Assembly: GCF_022627575.1 (NCBI RefSeq)
Contig: NZ_JADEYQ010000003.1
Coordinates: 186,001-250,000 of the forward strand
Direction: 5' to 3'
DNA length: 64,000 bases
DNA from: Sphingobacterium rhinopitheci
GTDB taxonomy: Bacteria > Bacteroidota > Bacteroidia > Sphingobacteriales > Sphingobacteriaceae
Below, piece by piece: positions 55,058 through 64,000 of the stretch. Made by a program: the position numbers and the translations under genes. The notes below the pieces were generated by a model that had not been told where the DNA came from, made no database searches, and saw nothing but the letters and a program-made list of their open reading frames with translations. Within the stretch, counting starts at the first letter, position 1. Each line of letters starts with the position of its first letter.

Positions 55058-55432
55058 ATGAACAACAATAAATTCAATCAATTAACAGCAGAAGAGCAGT
55101 ATGTAATACTACACAAAGGGACAGAACCTCCGTTCTCAGGAAGCTTGTTAAACAATAAGAGAAAAGGTATATATATCTGTAAACAATGTGACGCCCCATT
55201 GTACAATTCAGATGATAAATTTGAATCACACTGTGGATGGCCTAGTTTTGATGACGAGATACCAAATGCAATTCGCAAACTAATTGATGCAGATGGTAGG
55301 CGTATCGAAATCTTGTGTGCGCAATGTGACGGACATTTAGGACACGTTTTTGAAGGTGAAAGATTCACCGCCAAAAATATCCGTCATTGTGTAAACTCCA
55401 TATCTATGAAATTTAAAGCTATAGAAGAATAG
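55058..55432 (+). CDS. msrB: Peptide-methionine (R)-S-oxide reductase
   Basis: MsrB reduces the R-epimer of methionine sulfoxide in oxidised proteins. The 124-residue protein is the usual size. Zinc-binding CxxC pairs are in ICKQCDAPL and [13 protein letters not shown]. The catalytic Cys is in [11 protein letters not shown], and the [10 protein letters not shown] block has a possible resolving Cys. It is convergent with the LacI-family gene, with only 6 bases between the stops. No signal peptide is present, so it is cytoplasmic. Confidence 0.97.
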   Translation: MNNNKFNQLTAEEQYVILHKGTEPPFSGSLLNNKRKGIYICKQCDAPLYNSDDKFESHCGWPSFDDEIPNAIRKLIDADGRRIEILCAQCDGHLGHVFEGERFTAKNIRHCVNSISMKFKAIEE

Positions 55433-55438
55433 TAATAT

Positions 55439-56425
55439 TTATCTTTTAATAAATTCACACGGTATTACCACTTGTTGAAATCCTTTGCTTTTACCATTGA
55501 TTTCAGTGACCAAAATTGAAACTATTTCCTCCGATATTCTTTTTACATTTTGTGCTATAGAACTTATCGGAGGATCTACTAATGAAAATACGGCATTGTC
55601 ATCAAAAGAAACGATATTTCTAATCGGTAGATTGAACTTTTTAATAGCTCTCAAACCGGAAACAGCGAGGTAATTAGTTGAAAATAAAACGGCGTCCAAT
55701 TTATTATCCAATATAAAATCGCGAATCTCTTCCACAATAGAGTCTTCATCCAAAGCACGGTTTATCTTTTTGATAGAAAAATCCTTACCTGCTTCATCAA
55801 CAGCTCTCATATATCCCTCTAGACGACCTTTCATTTGGTTTTGGTTTGAATTTATAGTTACAAAACCAACCTTAGTAGCATCACAATCCATAAAAAGAGA
55901 CTGCGTCCCTAAAAATGTACCTTCGATATTTTCAGAGATCACATAATTGGTTTCCAAATCTTCAATTGTACGATCAAATAAAACAATAGGGACATTATTC
56001 TTCAATAAATTTTGAATAACATCTTTTAATCCTTCTGTAGGTGCTATTATAAAACCATCTATTTGTCGATCATAAAACAATTGAATAAGCTCCTTTGCGC
56101 GTCCCTCATCGTTATTCATACTACAATATACAACGTGATACCCCGAATTGTAAGCGAGTTTTTCAATTTGATCAGCTATAGAGGAAAAGAAAGCATTAGA
56201 AATATCCTCAACCAATAAACCAATAGTTTTTGACTTACCAGTTCTAAGACTTTTCGCTAACTGATTAGGCTTATAACCAACTTTTTTTACGTAATCTAAA
56301 ACACGACTAGTCATCGCATCACTAATTCGTTTCTCTTTTGACTTATCATTCAAAATAAAAGATACTGTAGTGACGGAGATTCCTAGATTTTTCGCGATAT
56401 CACTTATTGACAACCTTTTCTTCAT
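55439..56425 (-). CDS. LacI family transcriptional regulator
   Basis: The 328-residue protein has the LacI helix-turn-helix at the N-terminus (SISDIAKNLGISVTTVSFILN), the hinge region YKPNQLAKSLRTGKSKTIGLLV, and a periplasmic-binding-protein-like sugar-sensing domain to the end. It should bind a sugar ligand and operators with a dyad. It lies 1.1 kb from, and on the same strand as, the SusC/SusD cluster, so it is a candidate regulator of that locus, but no operator was identified in the visible part. An inverted repeat at 56501-56527 upstream may be a self-regulation site. Confidence 0.95.
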   Translation of the reverse strand: MKKRLSISDIAKNLGISVTTVSFILNDKSKEKRISDAMTSRVLDYVKKVGYKPNQLAKSLRTGKSKTIGLLVEDISNAFFSSIADQIEKLAYNSGYHVVYCSMNNDEGRAKELIQLFYDRQIDGFIIAPTEGLKDVIQNLLKNNVPIVLFDRTIEDLETNYVISENIEGTFLGTQSLFMDCDATKVGFVTINSNQNQMKGRLEGYMRAVDEAGKDFSIKKINRALDEDSIVEEIRDFILDNKLDAVLFSTNYLAVSGLRAIKKFNLPIRNIVSFDDNAVFSLVDPPISSIAQNVKRISEEIVSILVTEINGKSKGFQQVVIPCEFIKR

Positions 56426-56500
56426 TAAATTTCAGGTAATAACCATTAGATAAAATCTAAACTAACAAAAAAAAGTTGACATCGTGAAAAGGATTAAATA

Positions 56501-56527
56501 ATCATTTTATTTTTGTAATAAAATGAT
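56501..56527. repeat. Inverted repeat upstream of the LacI gene, overlapping a promoter-like box
   Basis: Eleven-base arms ATCATTTTATT and AATAAAATGAT flank a 5-base spacer. TATTTTTG (56508-56515) within it matches the -7 consensus on the plus strand, towards the DUF493-like gene. Binding there could regulate either neighbour. Confidence 0.5.
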
Positions 56528-56666
56528 GATAAATATTCGATACTATAGTAAATATACTAGGTGCCAAAAACAGAAAAATATTAAACGTAACAAAACAAGA
56601 AACTGCCAAAATGACTTAGGCACACTTATTGATTAAAACCAACATTATACTAAGAAAGGATATACA

Positions 56667-56987
56667 ATGAAAGACTTTAAAAACATCAACATTCAAGATG
56701 TTAATGATAATGACAACACTGACTTCTATACTAATTTTAAAGAAAGATTAGCCGACACAGAGCAATTCCCTACATTATATACTTTCAAATTTATTGTCCC
56801 TGCATCAGAGAAAAATAAAAAAGATATAGAAGGATTCTTTGAACACCCAAGCACCAAAATAAACATCAAAGACTCAAAAACAGGTAAATATAATTCGCTT
56901 ACAGTTGAGACATTTGTCAACTCACCTGACGATGTTGTAGAATACTATAAAAAAGTATCTGCTATAGAAAAAGTGATCATGTTATAA
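56667..56987 (+). CDS. DUF493-like (YbeD-type) small protein
   Basis: This 106-residue protein has no signal peptide. The second part has the DUF493 pattern: TLYTFKFIVPASEKNKK, then a KINIKDSKTGKYNSLTVET strand pair and VVEYYKKVSAIEKVIML at the end, an ACT-like fold in E. coli YbeD. The acidic Asn/Asp-rich first 20 residues are an extension. The function is unknown. It stands alone, divergent from the LacI gene, and is followed by a hairpin. Confidence 0.82.
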   Translation: MKDFKNINIQDVNDNDNTDFYTNFKERLADTEQFPTLYTFKFIVPASEKNKKDIEGFFEHPSTKINIKDSKTGKYNSLTVETFVNSPDDVVEYYKKVSAIEKVIML

Positions 56988-56993
56988 AATAGA

Positions 56994-57022
56994 AAGAGGC
57001 AATCTAGAGTAGATTGCCTCTT
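56994..57022 (+). terminator. Hairpin terminator after the DUF493-like gene
   Basis: Perfect 12-bp arms (AAGAGGCAATCT and AGATTGCCTCTT) flank a 5-base loop shortly after the stop. The T-run is weak. Confidence 0.75.
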
Positions 57023-57052
57023 ACTATTTTATTAAAAAAGCGCTGGTTATGC

Positions 57053-57253
57053 CTACATTTCTTTAGAAGTGATCGCTTGATACAAAGCTGAAAATCCTTC
57101 ATAGTCTTTGTCAGAGTCTAGTTATAAAACACGTAACTACTGATCCTTCACTATTTGTAAAACACCCTTCTTTAGGTTCTCATCTGCTAATACTACAATA
57201 GCAGTATATGTTAGCACACCATTGTAAATATCAGCATAACCGCCAGAAATGCC
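57053..57253 (-). pseudogene. Decayed coding remnant directly after the TIM-barrel gene
   Basis: Read on the minus strand in the frame of the preceding gene, these 67 codons give a protein-like sequence broken by in-frame stops. The first 38 residues (starting GISGGYADIYNGVLTYTAIV and ending LQIVKDQ) are followed by TAG, four codons, TAA, then 22 residues (DSDKDYEGFSALYQAITSKE) and TAG. Composition looks coding, with few rare codons. No start is visible, so it seems to be the end of a gene whose front was lost, joined right behind the isomerase stop. The family is not recognised. It could also be chance sequence. Confidence 0.5.
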
Positions 57254-58165
57254 TTAATATAGTTGGACTATTTTATCCATCTGTATTGCCACTTTTTTGA
57301 GATACGCTCTATCACCTCCTCCTAATTCACTGGTCAACCAGCCTCCATTGTACCCCACATTATGTAACGTTTGCATTACTAATTTCCAATCGACATCACC
57401 TTCTAATAACTCGACATCAAATCCCTTCCAAAGGCCCTGATCATTCATTTTAGCGCGACTAAACTCTTTAGCATGTAATTTAAAAATATGTTTACCCAAT
57501 ATTTCGATCCATTGCTCAGGCCATCCATACCGTAAAACATTACCAATATCAAAATACCAACCTATCAAAGGATGGTCAATAGCATCTAAAAAAGCTTTTG
57601 CTTCTACCGGACTAATAAGGAAGTTATTCCACACATTCTCAATCCCAATCTTAATTCCAGTACGCTCCACATAAGGTATAAGTTTACGCATAGAATCAAG
57701 TGCATTATTATAAGCCTGCTGGTAGGACACCTTTTCATTTACTACGCCTGGAACCACCAGGACAGTATCGCCACCGAGTTCTTTGGTCTCCTGCAGTGAC
57801 TTTGCGACAGATGCTATTGTAAAGTTCCTAACCGCAGAGTCAGGATCAGACAAGGGTTTGGACCAATGATCTTTATTCACTAAACTAGGGATTTCAATCC
57901 CACTTTTATTCTTAGCATTTAACAATTCATCAATACTAAAGTCTACAGGACTATTAAATTCAACACCATCAAACCCTAAGTCTTTAACTAACTTGAGCTT
58001 ATCAAGAAGTGATAAATCTTCTTTAATCATGTAGTAACTTACTCCAATCTTAAGCTTGTTAGCATTTGATGAAACCATTGAAAGTGGAATTGCACTAACG
58101 GATGAACTCATGATAGCACTACCAAACAATAATGAAGATGATTTTATAAAACCTTTTCTATCCAT
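57254..58165 (-). CDS. Exported xylose-isomerase-like TIM-barrel protein (sugar phosphate isomerase/epimerase family)
   Basis: The 303-residue protein begins with a Tat/Sec-like signal (MDRKGFIKSSSLLFGSAIMS..., RK rather than RR) and then a TIM barrel of the AP-endonuclease-2/xylose isomerase type. Metal-ligand positions are in FDGVEFN, KIGIENVWNN, GWYFDIGN, IFKLHAKEF and LTSELGG. Such proteins are isomerases, epimerases or lyases on sugars. It is 4 bases after the exported Gfo/Idh/MocA gene. Recently described Bacteroidota pathways use this pair for oxidation and elimination of 3-keto-glycosides; that function is inference here. Confidence 0.92.
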   Translation of the reverse strand: MDRKGFIKSSSLLFGSAIMSSSVSAIPLSMVSSNANKLKIGVSYYMIKEDLSLLDKLKLVKDLGFDGVEFNSPVDFSIDELLNAKNKSGIEIPSLVNKDHWSKPLSDPDSAVRNFTIASVAKSLQETKELGGDTVLVVPGVVNEKVSYQQAYNNALDSMRKLIPYVERTGIKIGIENVWNNFLISPVEAKAFLDAIDHPLIGWYFDIGNVLRYGWPEQWIEILGKHIFKLHAKEFSRAKMNDQGLWKGFDVELLEGDVDWKLVMQTLHNVGYNGGWLTSELGGGDRAYLKKVAIQMDKIVQLY

Positions 58166-58169
58166 AATA

Positions 58170-59492
58170 TTAAATTTTAGTATCTACACCTGGTGTCGAA
58201 ATTGGCAAACTATATTTCATATCCCATGAAACATTTTCAGGAAATAATACTACGTTAGAAGCTAAAGCATCATCAAGGGTTACCTTTTGCCCCGAATAAC
58301 CCGCCATTCGCCCTGCTAAAGCGACTAAATTAGACTTAAACATCCAATCTCCATCGTGCTTAGGTTTATTATTGCGGATACCTGCAAATAATTCATCGTG
58401 CTCTTGCTGATACATACTTCTAGAGCTATTTTCCTTATATGCATTTTCATTTGTAAACTTAGTATCATCAGCATAGCTCCACGGCTTTTCACCTACTATT
58501 GTGTGTGCACCAGTTCTACAGTCTACTATACAACGTCCCTTGTCACCAACAAGTTCAACAGCATAAGATGGCGCTGTATCATTTTGTTGTCTACAGGAGA
58601 AGAAACTCTTTTTACCATCACCGTATTCATATACCACTGAAAAATGGTCATAAACATTACCAAACTTAGGATCCTTACGCTTTTGACGACCACCACTTGC
58701 TACAGCAGATATAGGTAGCTCATCACCAAGCGCCCATTGCATCATATCCAAGCTGTGTATAGCTTGTTCAATAATATGATCACCAGAGAGCCAATTGTAG
58801 TATAACCAATTACGCAATTGATACTCAAAGTCAGACCAATTAGGCTGTCTTTCTTTATACCATAACTCCCCTGTATTATATGAACTTTCAGCAGTTAGTA
58901 CATCACCAATTTGTCCTTTTATTACTTTATCAAAAGTCTCTCTCTTGGGTTTATGATAACGCCAACAAAATCCAGACACTAAGGATAGATCATTTGCCTT
59001 AGCTACATCTGCAGCGGCCATGGCTCTACGCAAACCTGGTGCATCTACAGCAAAAGGTTTTTCACAAAAAATATGCTTACCAGCATTCACTGATGCTTCT
59101 AGATGAGCTGGTCGAAATCCTGGAGGCGCAGCTAATAATACCACATCGACATCCAGTGCTAATAATTGTCTATAAGCATCCAAACCCACGAATTTATGCT
59201 TATCAGATACCTGAACTTTATCTCCATAAGCTTTACTTAGGCTATCATAGGAATTATTTAATTGATCTGCAAAGGCATCCGCCATTGCATAAAGTATAAC
59301 GTTGGGATCCGCATTTAGAGCTTCCATTGCTGCAGCTGTCCCACGTCCACCACAACCAATCAGTCCTACTTTTAATGTTTTTGAGTTCAATCTCCAATTC
59401 GGTGTAGTAGCACCTACAAAATCATTAATTACAAAACTAGCAGCAGCTGTTATTCCTGCTGTCTTTAAAAACTTTCTTCTTGAAAAACTCAT
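58170..59492 (-). CDS. Exported Gfo/Idh/MocA family oxidoreductase
   Basis: The 440-residue protein has a twin-arginine signal SRRKFLKTAGITAA and so is exported folded, with its cofactor. The Rossmann fold has KVGLIGCGGRGTAAA, and the catalytic Lys lies in IFCEKPFAVD; a His/Tyr pair is in GDHIIEQAIHSLDMMQWALGD. These enzymes oxidise or reduce sugar hydroxyls with bound NAD(P). It lies between susD (110 bases) and the TIM-barrel gene (4 bases), pointing to glycan catabolism in the periplasm. The substrate is unknown. Confidence 0.94.
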   Translation of the reverse strand: MSFSRRKFLKTAGITAAASFVINDFVGATTPNWRLNSKTLKVGLIGCGGRGTAAAMEALNADPNVILYAMADAFADQLNNSYDSLSKAYGDKVQVSDKHKFVGLDAYRQLLALDVDVVLLAAPPGFRPAHLEASVNAGKHIFCEKPFAVDAPGLRRAMAAADVAKANDLSLVSGFCWRYHKPKRETFDKVIKGQIGDVLTAESSYNTGELWYKERQPNWSDFEYQLRNWLYYNWLSGDHIIEQAIHSLDMMQWALGDELPISAVASGGRQKRKDPKFGNVYDHFSVVYEYGDGKKSFFSCRQQNDTAPSYAVELVGDKGRCIVDCRTGAHTIVGEKPWSYADDTKFTNENAYKENSSRSMYQQEHDELFAGIRNNKPKHDGDWMFKSNLVALAGRMAGYSGQKVTLDDALASNVVLFPENVSWDMKYSLPISTPGVDTKI

Positions 59493-59602
59493 AATTTATT
59501 TCTTAATTTATAAATTGATAAACGTAAAAAGTAAGTCACCTATACATGAAAAGGTATCTTTTCTGACATAGTTAATATCACTTACTTTTTGACAACAAAT
59601 GG

Positions 59603-61111
59603 TTATGGATTCTGCTCTAATTTACTATTTCTATTAATCTCTGCTTGTGGCACAAAGAAGATAACCCTATTATCCGTAGGTAATATTTCTTGATATACAT
59701 TAGTAGATGGATTATTAGACAAAGAGTGCGTTCCAGGATAATTACGGACTAAAGAACGGTTATTACGAAATAAGTCGTATGCTCTATGCCCTTCAAAAGC
59801 TAACTCCAAAAAACGTTCTTCTAATACTACATCCAAAATAGATTTATTAGATTGCCCCATACTTGCTCTAGTATACAGCTCAGCACCTTTCAAACCCGCT
59901 CTTTCACGCAGTTTATTAATATCCATTAACGCATCATCTACATTACCTAGTTTAGCATTGGCTTCAGCACGGATGAGATAAATCTCCGCCAACCGTATAT
60001 ACACTGGGGAGCTAAGGTTGACGACATCTTCTTGGAAAGAATATTTACTAACATAATACATTGGAACTACAGGTGCCAGCTTTAGATTATATTGCAATAC
60101 GCCATCTATAGTATAAGGATTTATAAAGGAGTTACGTAAATCATGTGGGTGAAGATTCAAAAAATCATAATATTTCTGAGAAGCATATATTTCAGCCCAG
60201 CCAGTAACTCCCTGACCTACTGGTTTACCAGAGGCATCAGCACTATTATACATTGAACCAATAGCACTCATGCCACGATCTTCTACTTTTGTGTGTCGTA
60301 TTCCAAATATAGTTTCTCTATTGTTCTCTGGCACCATTCGAAAATATCCGCTATAATCAGATCCTTGCAAAAGTGTATATCTCGGAGAACTTATTACTAG
60401 ATCTGCATATTTTATAGCATTGGCATTATCTTCCATATAGAGATACGTACGCGCCAATAAAGCATAAGCTACCTCCTTCGAAGCAAAGGAATTGCTTTTA
60501 GATTCGGTCATTAAATCTGCTGCTTTGAGTAGGTCAGAAATAATAAAACTATAAACATCTTTAACAGAGCTTCTTGCTATTGCATCTATTTCCTCATCAG
60601 TAAGATCGTCTTTCAAAATAGGAACACCCAAATTAGCACCTTGCCCTTGAGCGTAAGGTCTACCAAAAATACGCACCAAGTTGAAATGCATTAAAGCTCT
60701 TAAAAAAAGATTCTCCCCTTTCAATTGCAATAACCCCGGGGAGGCATCATCAGGTACATAACCTATAACTTTATTTGCTGCAGCAACTACTTTATAGCTT
60801 TGCACCCAAAAATTAGTACTATGTCCAGAGGTGTTGATATGTGTATAACGATATGCTCTCGTTAAATCATCGCCTGATGATTGACCCTGTGCGACGGCGT
60901 CACCAGGATATTCCATCAAAAAATGCCCACTACGAACATAAGCTTCATTTTTCAAAACAGCATAGGTACCTATTGTTGCTGTTTCAACGTCAGCCTCATT
61001 ACTCAGGGCTGATTCCTCTTCAATAAATTCAGAAGGTTGATAATATTTTTCACAAGATTGCAAAAAAAAGAAAGTCAACAAGAGTAAATTTAATATAATC
61101 GATCTTTTCAT
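59603..61111 (-). CDS. SusD/RagB family nutrient-binding lipoprotein
   Basis: SusD-like proteins cap the SusC transporter at the cell surface and bind glycans or peptides. The 502-residue protein has a lipoprotein signal with Cys20 (FFLQSC), an N-terminal TPR-like helical region, and the C-terminal family hallmark RLAEIYLIRAEANAKLGN...INKLRERAGL, with LEERFLELAFEGHRAYDLFR. It is 14 bases after susC, and the pair is the standard glycan-uptake unit of Bacteroidota. The ligand is not predictable from sequence. Confidence 0.96.
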   Translation of the reverse strand: MKRSIILNLLLLTFFFLQSCEKYYQPSEFIEEESALSNEADVETATIGTYAVLKNEAYVRSGHFLMEYPGDAVAQGQSSGDDLTRAYRYTHINTSGHSTNFWVQSYKVVAAANKVIGYVPDDASPGLLQLKGENLFLRALMHFNLVRIFGRPYAQGQGANLGVPILKDDLTDEEIDAIARSSVKDVYSFIISDLLKAADLMTESKSNSFASKEVAYALLARTYLYMEDNANAIKYADLVISSPRYTLLQGSDYSGYFRMVPENNRETIFGIRHTKVEDRGMSAIGSMYNSADASGKPVGQGVTGWAEIYASQKYYDFLNLHPHDLRNSFINPYTIDGVLQYNLKLAPVVPMYYVSKYSFQEDVVNLSSPVYIRLAEIYLIRAEANAKLGNVDDALMDINKLRERAGLKGAELYTRASMGQSNKSILDVVLEERFLELAFEGHRAYDLFRNNRSLVRNYPGTHSLSNNPSTNVYQEILPTDNRVIFFVPQAEINRNSKLEQNP

Positions 61112-61125
61112 TTTCTTAAATTATC

Positions 61126-64000
61126 TTAAAATGTCAAATTGAAACCAAAAACAAAACGTTTTGATATCGGATATTTAAAGCTCGATTGTCCAGAAACCTG
61201 ATCAACTTGCGTTAATGAAACTTCAGGATCTGGCCCAGAAAACTTTGTAATTGTCAATAAGTTATCAGCGCTTACATAAAAGTTAACCCTACTAAGGCCT
61301 ATCCTTTTTAACGCACTTTGAGGTAAATCATAACCCAATCTTACATTTCTTAAACGTATATAACTACCGTCCTCCAAAAAACGAGATGAAGTCTGACTTG
61401 ACTCTTTATTACCTCCAACAATAGCTTTAGGATGTGTAGCAATATCACCAGGCTTCTCCCAACGTGTCCAATCACTCTTTGGCACCATAGAATTGAAGGC
61501 TTCATATAATCCGTCACTATCAAAATATACGCGTGTATCATTATAGACGTAATTACCTGATACAAAATTAAAAAATGCAGAAAAAGAGAAGTCTCCATAA
61601 CGTAGGGAATTATTCATACCTCCAGTAAATTTTGGGGCTGCAGATTTCCCAGTAAATTGGCGTGAATCTGATGTTGCAGCTTCGCTATATACATTGGTGG
61701 TTGTCTTAGTAATTACACCCGTTTGATCTTTGATTATTTTTTCCCATAGCGGATCTCCGTTCGCAGGGTCTACACCAGCCCATATAGGGAGATTAAACTC
61801 ATCCATATCATATCCAACAGCTATGGGCTGTCTTGCACCTTGATTAAATACGCTTGCTCCGTCACTCAATTCTAACACCTTATTTCGGTTAAATGCCATA
61901 TTGAAATTAGTTTCCCAATTAAATTTACCTTTAGTAATATTTTGGGACGTTATATTAAACTCTAATCCTCTATTTCTTACTGAGCCAGCATTTACCCACA
62001 CATAACTATAACCTGTTGTTGCTGCTAATGGTTTTCTATACAATAATTCACTAGCTTTCTTTTCATAAATATCAACACTTAGTTGTATCCTATTCCATAA
62101 AGTAACATCCACCCCTAAATTAGTAGACTTAATTTTTTCCCAACTCAAATTAGAATTACCCTTTTGATAGGGTGCCGCACCAGGCAAGCCTGAGTAACTC
62201 GCTTCTTGAGTAATACTATATAAACCCAAAGAAGCAAAATTTGAAATACCATCCGCATTACCTACTGTTCCATGGCTCGCTCTTAATTTTGCGTACGTCA
62301 AAGTAGAATTATCTCGCATAAATTCTTCGTTAGTAATATTCCAAGAAGCACCTAGCTGATAAAAATTTGCTGTAGAATTATCCCTACCAAATTTTGAAGA
62401 AAATTCATTCACCAAGGAGCCTACTAAAAAATATTTATTATCATAATTATAATCAACCTGCGCTAAATATTTACGGAAAGACACCTGTTCTTTTGAACCG
62501 CCAGGGCTAAGCAATACATTTGTTGCTACTGACATTACATCTCGACCAGGAGGTAACCCTTTTCCTGATGTTGATGTCCAATCTGAAATAGTAGTTTCTG
62601 CTTCGGCAACACCTAATACAGCTATATTATTAGCACCAAAATTATCGTTATAGCGAATTCTATTTGAGGTTAAATAACGTTGTGAACTAGATGTTCCATT
62701 ATACAATTCACCCTCATTGGCTCCACCTTGCTTGGTACGTCGATCATAATAACGGATCGTTTTCCCATTATAATGTTGAAGCTTATTATAGCTTGACAAA
62801 GTAAATTTTTCACTTATTGTATAATCCAGGTTCAAATCACCACTATAATTATAATTTTTCCCATTACTATAATTATACTGCAATGAATGCAAAAAATTCT
62901 CCCTTTCCCTACCATACCAAATAGAAGCATAACGACCGTCTATAGGATCTCCATCAGCATTATATGCAGGATCAAAAGGAAGATTTGTATACGCATCATA
63001 AATAGTATTACTATTCTCATAATTACCCTTATTAGTACCTCCATTGAGATAAATACCCAAATTTACTTTATTCGAAAGTTTAGCATTGAGATTAGTTCTA
63101 AAGTTATAATTAGTAACATCAGTGCCTTTCAAAGTACCTGTCTCTCGGAAAAAGACACCAGAAGTATAAAATTGTACTTTTTCACTACCACCAGATACAG
63201 CAATGTTATTATTATTTACGAATCCTTTGCGAAAGGCAAGATTCCACCAATCTGTATCATTATCTAAAACAGCAGGCGAACGATTATAAAATTTAGTTTG
63301 ATAATCATATAATTGTTGAGAATTCATAAGTTTAAAATTGCCTATAGTAGGTTCACTAAAACCAAAAGAACTTCTTACGTCAATTTTTGTATCACCTTGT
63401 TGTCCACGTTTAGTATTAATAAGTATTACCCCATTTGCTGCTCGAGAGCCATAGAGCCCGGTCGCTGCCACATCTCTCAATATTGTAACTGATTCGATAT
63501 CTTCAGGATTATAGTCACCTCCAATATTACCATCAACTACAATCAAAGGCGCTGTACTCGCCGTAATAGTCCCTGCACCACGTATCAAAACATTAGGTTT
63601 ACTTGTCGGAGAACCAGAACCAGAGGATACAACAACGCCAGGCGCCTTTCCTTGTAGCATTGTGGCTAAATCATTTGAAGTAACATCTTTTAATTTGGAT
63701 TCATTCAAAGTTGTAATCGCACTCGAAAGATATTTTACCTTTTGAGAAGAATAACCAACAACAACAACCTCATCTAAATTATCAACATTCGCTTCTAATA
63801 CAACATCTATAACCGATTGACCGTTAATATCTACTTCTTTAGCACGATAGCCTACAATAGAGTATAATAACTTCTTAGATGAAGTATTCACTTGAAGAGT
63901 ATAAGATCCATCATTATTGGTAGATGTACCAGATGATGTCCCAACAATAGAAATCGTAACTCCTGCCAGAGGATCACCTTCAGCATTACGTACTATACCT
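61126..64000 (-). CDS. SusC/RagA family TonB-linked outer-membrane transporter (5' end beyond window)
   Basis: The reading frame is open to the right edge, so the N-terminus and signal peptide are missing; at least 957 residues are visible. The first visible part is a CarboxypepD_reg-like domain (RNAEGDPLAGVTISIVG). Then come the TonB box (DEVVVVGYS), the plug (LQGKAPGVVVSSG, PLIVVDGNIGGDYNPEDIES, AATGLYGSRAANGVILINTKRG), and a large barrel ending RFVFGFNLTF with a terminal Phe. An apparent start at 63891 is an internal GTG. With susD it imports a glycan or similar polymer fragment by TonB. Confidence 0.97.
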   Translation of the reverse strand, partial: GIVRNAEGDPLAGVTISIVGTSSGTSTNNDGSYTLQVNTSSKKLLYSIVGYRAKEVDINGQSVIDVVLEANVDNLDEVVVVGYSSQKVKYLSSAITTLNESKLKDVTSNDLATMLQGKAPGVVVSSGSGSPTSKPNVLIRGAGTITASTAPLIVVDGNIGGDYNPEDIESVTILRDVAATGLYGSRAANGVILINTKRGQQGDTKIDVRSSFGFSEPTIGNFKLMNSQQLYDYQTKFYNRSPAVLDNDTDWWNLAFRKGFVNNNNIAVSGGSEKVQFYTSGVFFRETGTLKGTDVTNYNFRTNLNAKLSNKVNLGIYLNGGTNKGNYENSNTIYDAYTNLPFDPAYNADGDPIDGRYASIWYGRERENFLHSLQYNYSNGKNYNYSGDLNLDYTISEKFTLSSYNKLQHYNGKTIRYYDRRTKQGGANEGELYNGTSSSQRYLTSNRIRYNDNFGANNIAVLGVAEAETTISDWTSTSGKGLPPGRDVMSVATNVLLSPGGSKEQVSFRKYLAQVDYNYDNKYFLVGSLVNEFSSKFGRDNSTANFYQLGASWNITNEEFMRDNSTLTYAKLRASHGTVGNADGISNFASLGLYSITQEASYSGLPGAAPYQKGNSNLSWEKIKSTNLGVDVTLWNRIQLSVDIYEKKASELLYRKPLAATTGYSYVWVNAGSVRNRGLEFNITSQNITKGKFNWETNFNMAFNRNKVLELSDGASVFNQGARQPIAVGYDMDEFNLPIWAGVDPANGDPLWEKIIKDQTGVITKTTTNVYSEAATSDSRQFTGKSAAPKFTGGMNNSLRYGDFSFSAFFNFVSGNYVYNDTRVYFDSDGLYEAFNSMVPKSDWTRWEKPGDIATHPKAIVGGNKESSQTSSRFLEDGSYIRLRNVRLGYDLPQSALKRIGLSRVNFYVSADNLLTITKFSGPDPEVSLTQVDQVSGQSSFKYPISKRFVFGFNLTF

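Noticed and set aside
62887..63267. 126-residue open frame on the plus strand inside susC
   Set aside because: Ile/Ser-rich composition typical of antisense shadow of a TonB barrel; susC frame is clearly real.
63889..63891. Start codon of susC at 63891
   Set aside because: It is an internal GTG; the frame continues upstream with a carboxypeptidase-regulatory-like domain to the window edge.

Overview
The window comes from a low-GC member of the Bacteroidota, most likely a Sphingobacteriaceae-type organism (Sphingobacterium or Pedobacter relatives). The evidence is a SusC/SusD pair, alternative complex III (Act) genes fused in order to a caa3-type oxidase operon, several families found mainly in this phylum (DUF2480, DUF3108, DUF3109, DUF3341, DUF4920, DUF6427-like), and repeated promoter boxes of the Bacteroidota form TAnnTTTG close to start codons. 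The genus is inference. Almost all of the window is ordinary chromosomal core sequence. I saw no phage, insertion sequence, CRISPR array, tRNA or rRNA.

Layout. Positions 1-7935 run on the plus strand: the end of an ABC exporter, a YtxH-like protein, cytochrome c maturation genes (ccmB, ccmC, a CcmD-like protein), a DUF6427-like membrane protein, then an envelope cluster (outer-membrane barrel, LptC lipoprotein, PpiD/SurA-type foldase). Positions 7999-11993 hold DUF2480, DUF3108, DUF3109, a polyprenyl diphosphate synthase and a TerC/Alx membrane protein. Positions 12286-15044 (minus) hold a coiled-coil membrane protein, GDP-mannose 4,6-dehydratase and thiol peroxidase. Positions 15183-22306 hold a FadL barrel plus SGNH-hydrolase lipoprotein pair, OsmC, a polytopic protein (minus) and uvrA. 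An 80-bp tandem repeat block follows, then a BlaI/BlaR1-like pair on the minus strand. Positions 25580-37566 hold metabolic and housekeeping genes: gltA, a TPR lipoprotein, an Hsp15-like protein, dapD, a Sua5/YrdC protein, DUF4920, folP, brnQ, metG (minus), an S66 peptidase and pckA.

The centrepiece is a 17-kb minus-strand run from about 54657 down to 37618 with 16 tightly packed genes. ActA-B-C-D-E-F makes the quinol:cytochrome c oxidoreductase. CtaC and CtaD, two subunit III proteins and subunit IV make the heme-copper oxidase. CtaA and CtaB make heme A. A SCO-like protein, a DUF420 protein and one unassigned conserved protein close the run and are probably oxidase assembly factors. The SCO-like protein has no cysteine at all, and ActA carries six heme motifs; these are the two most interesting points in the window.

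The right end is a glycan-use locus on the minus strand: SusC (cut by the window edge), SusD, an exported Gfo/Idh/MocA oxidoreductase and an exported xylose-isomerase-like TIM-barrel protein, followed by a decayed gene remnant, with msrB, a LacI regulator and a DUF493 protein nearby. The exported oxidoreductase plus TIM-barrel pair suggests an oxidation/elimination route for glycosides.
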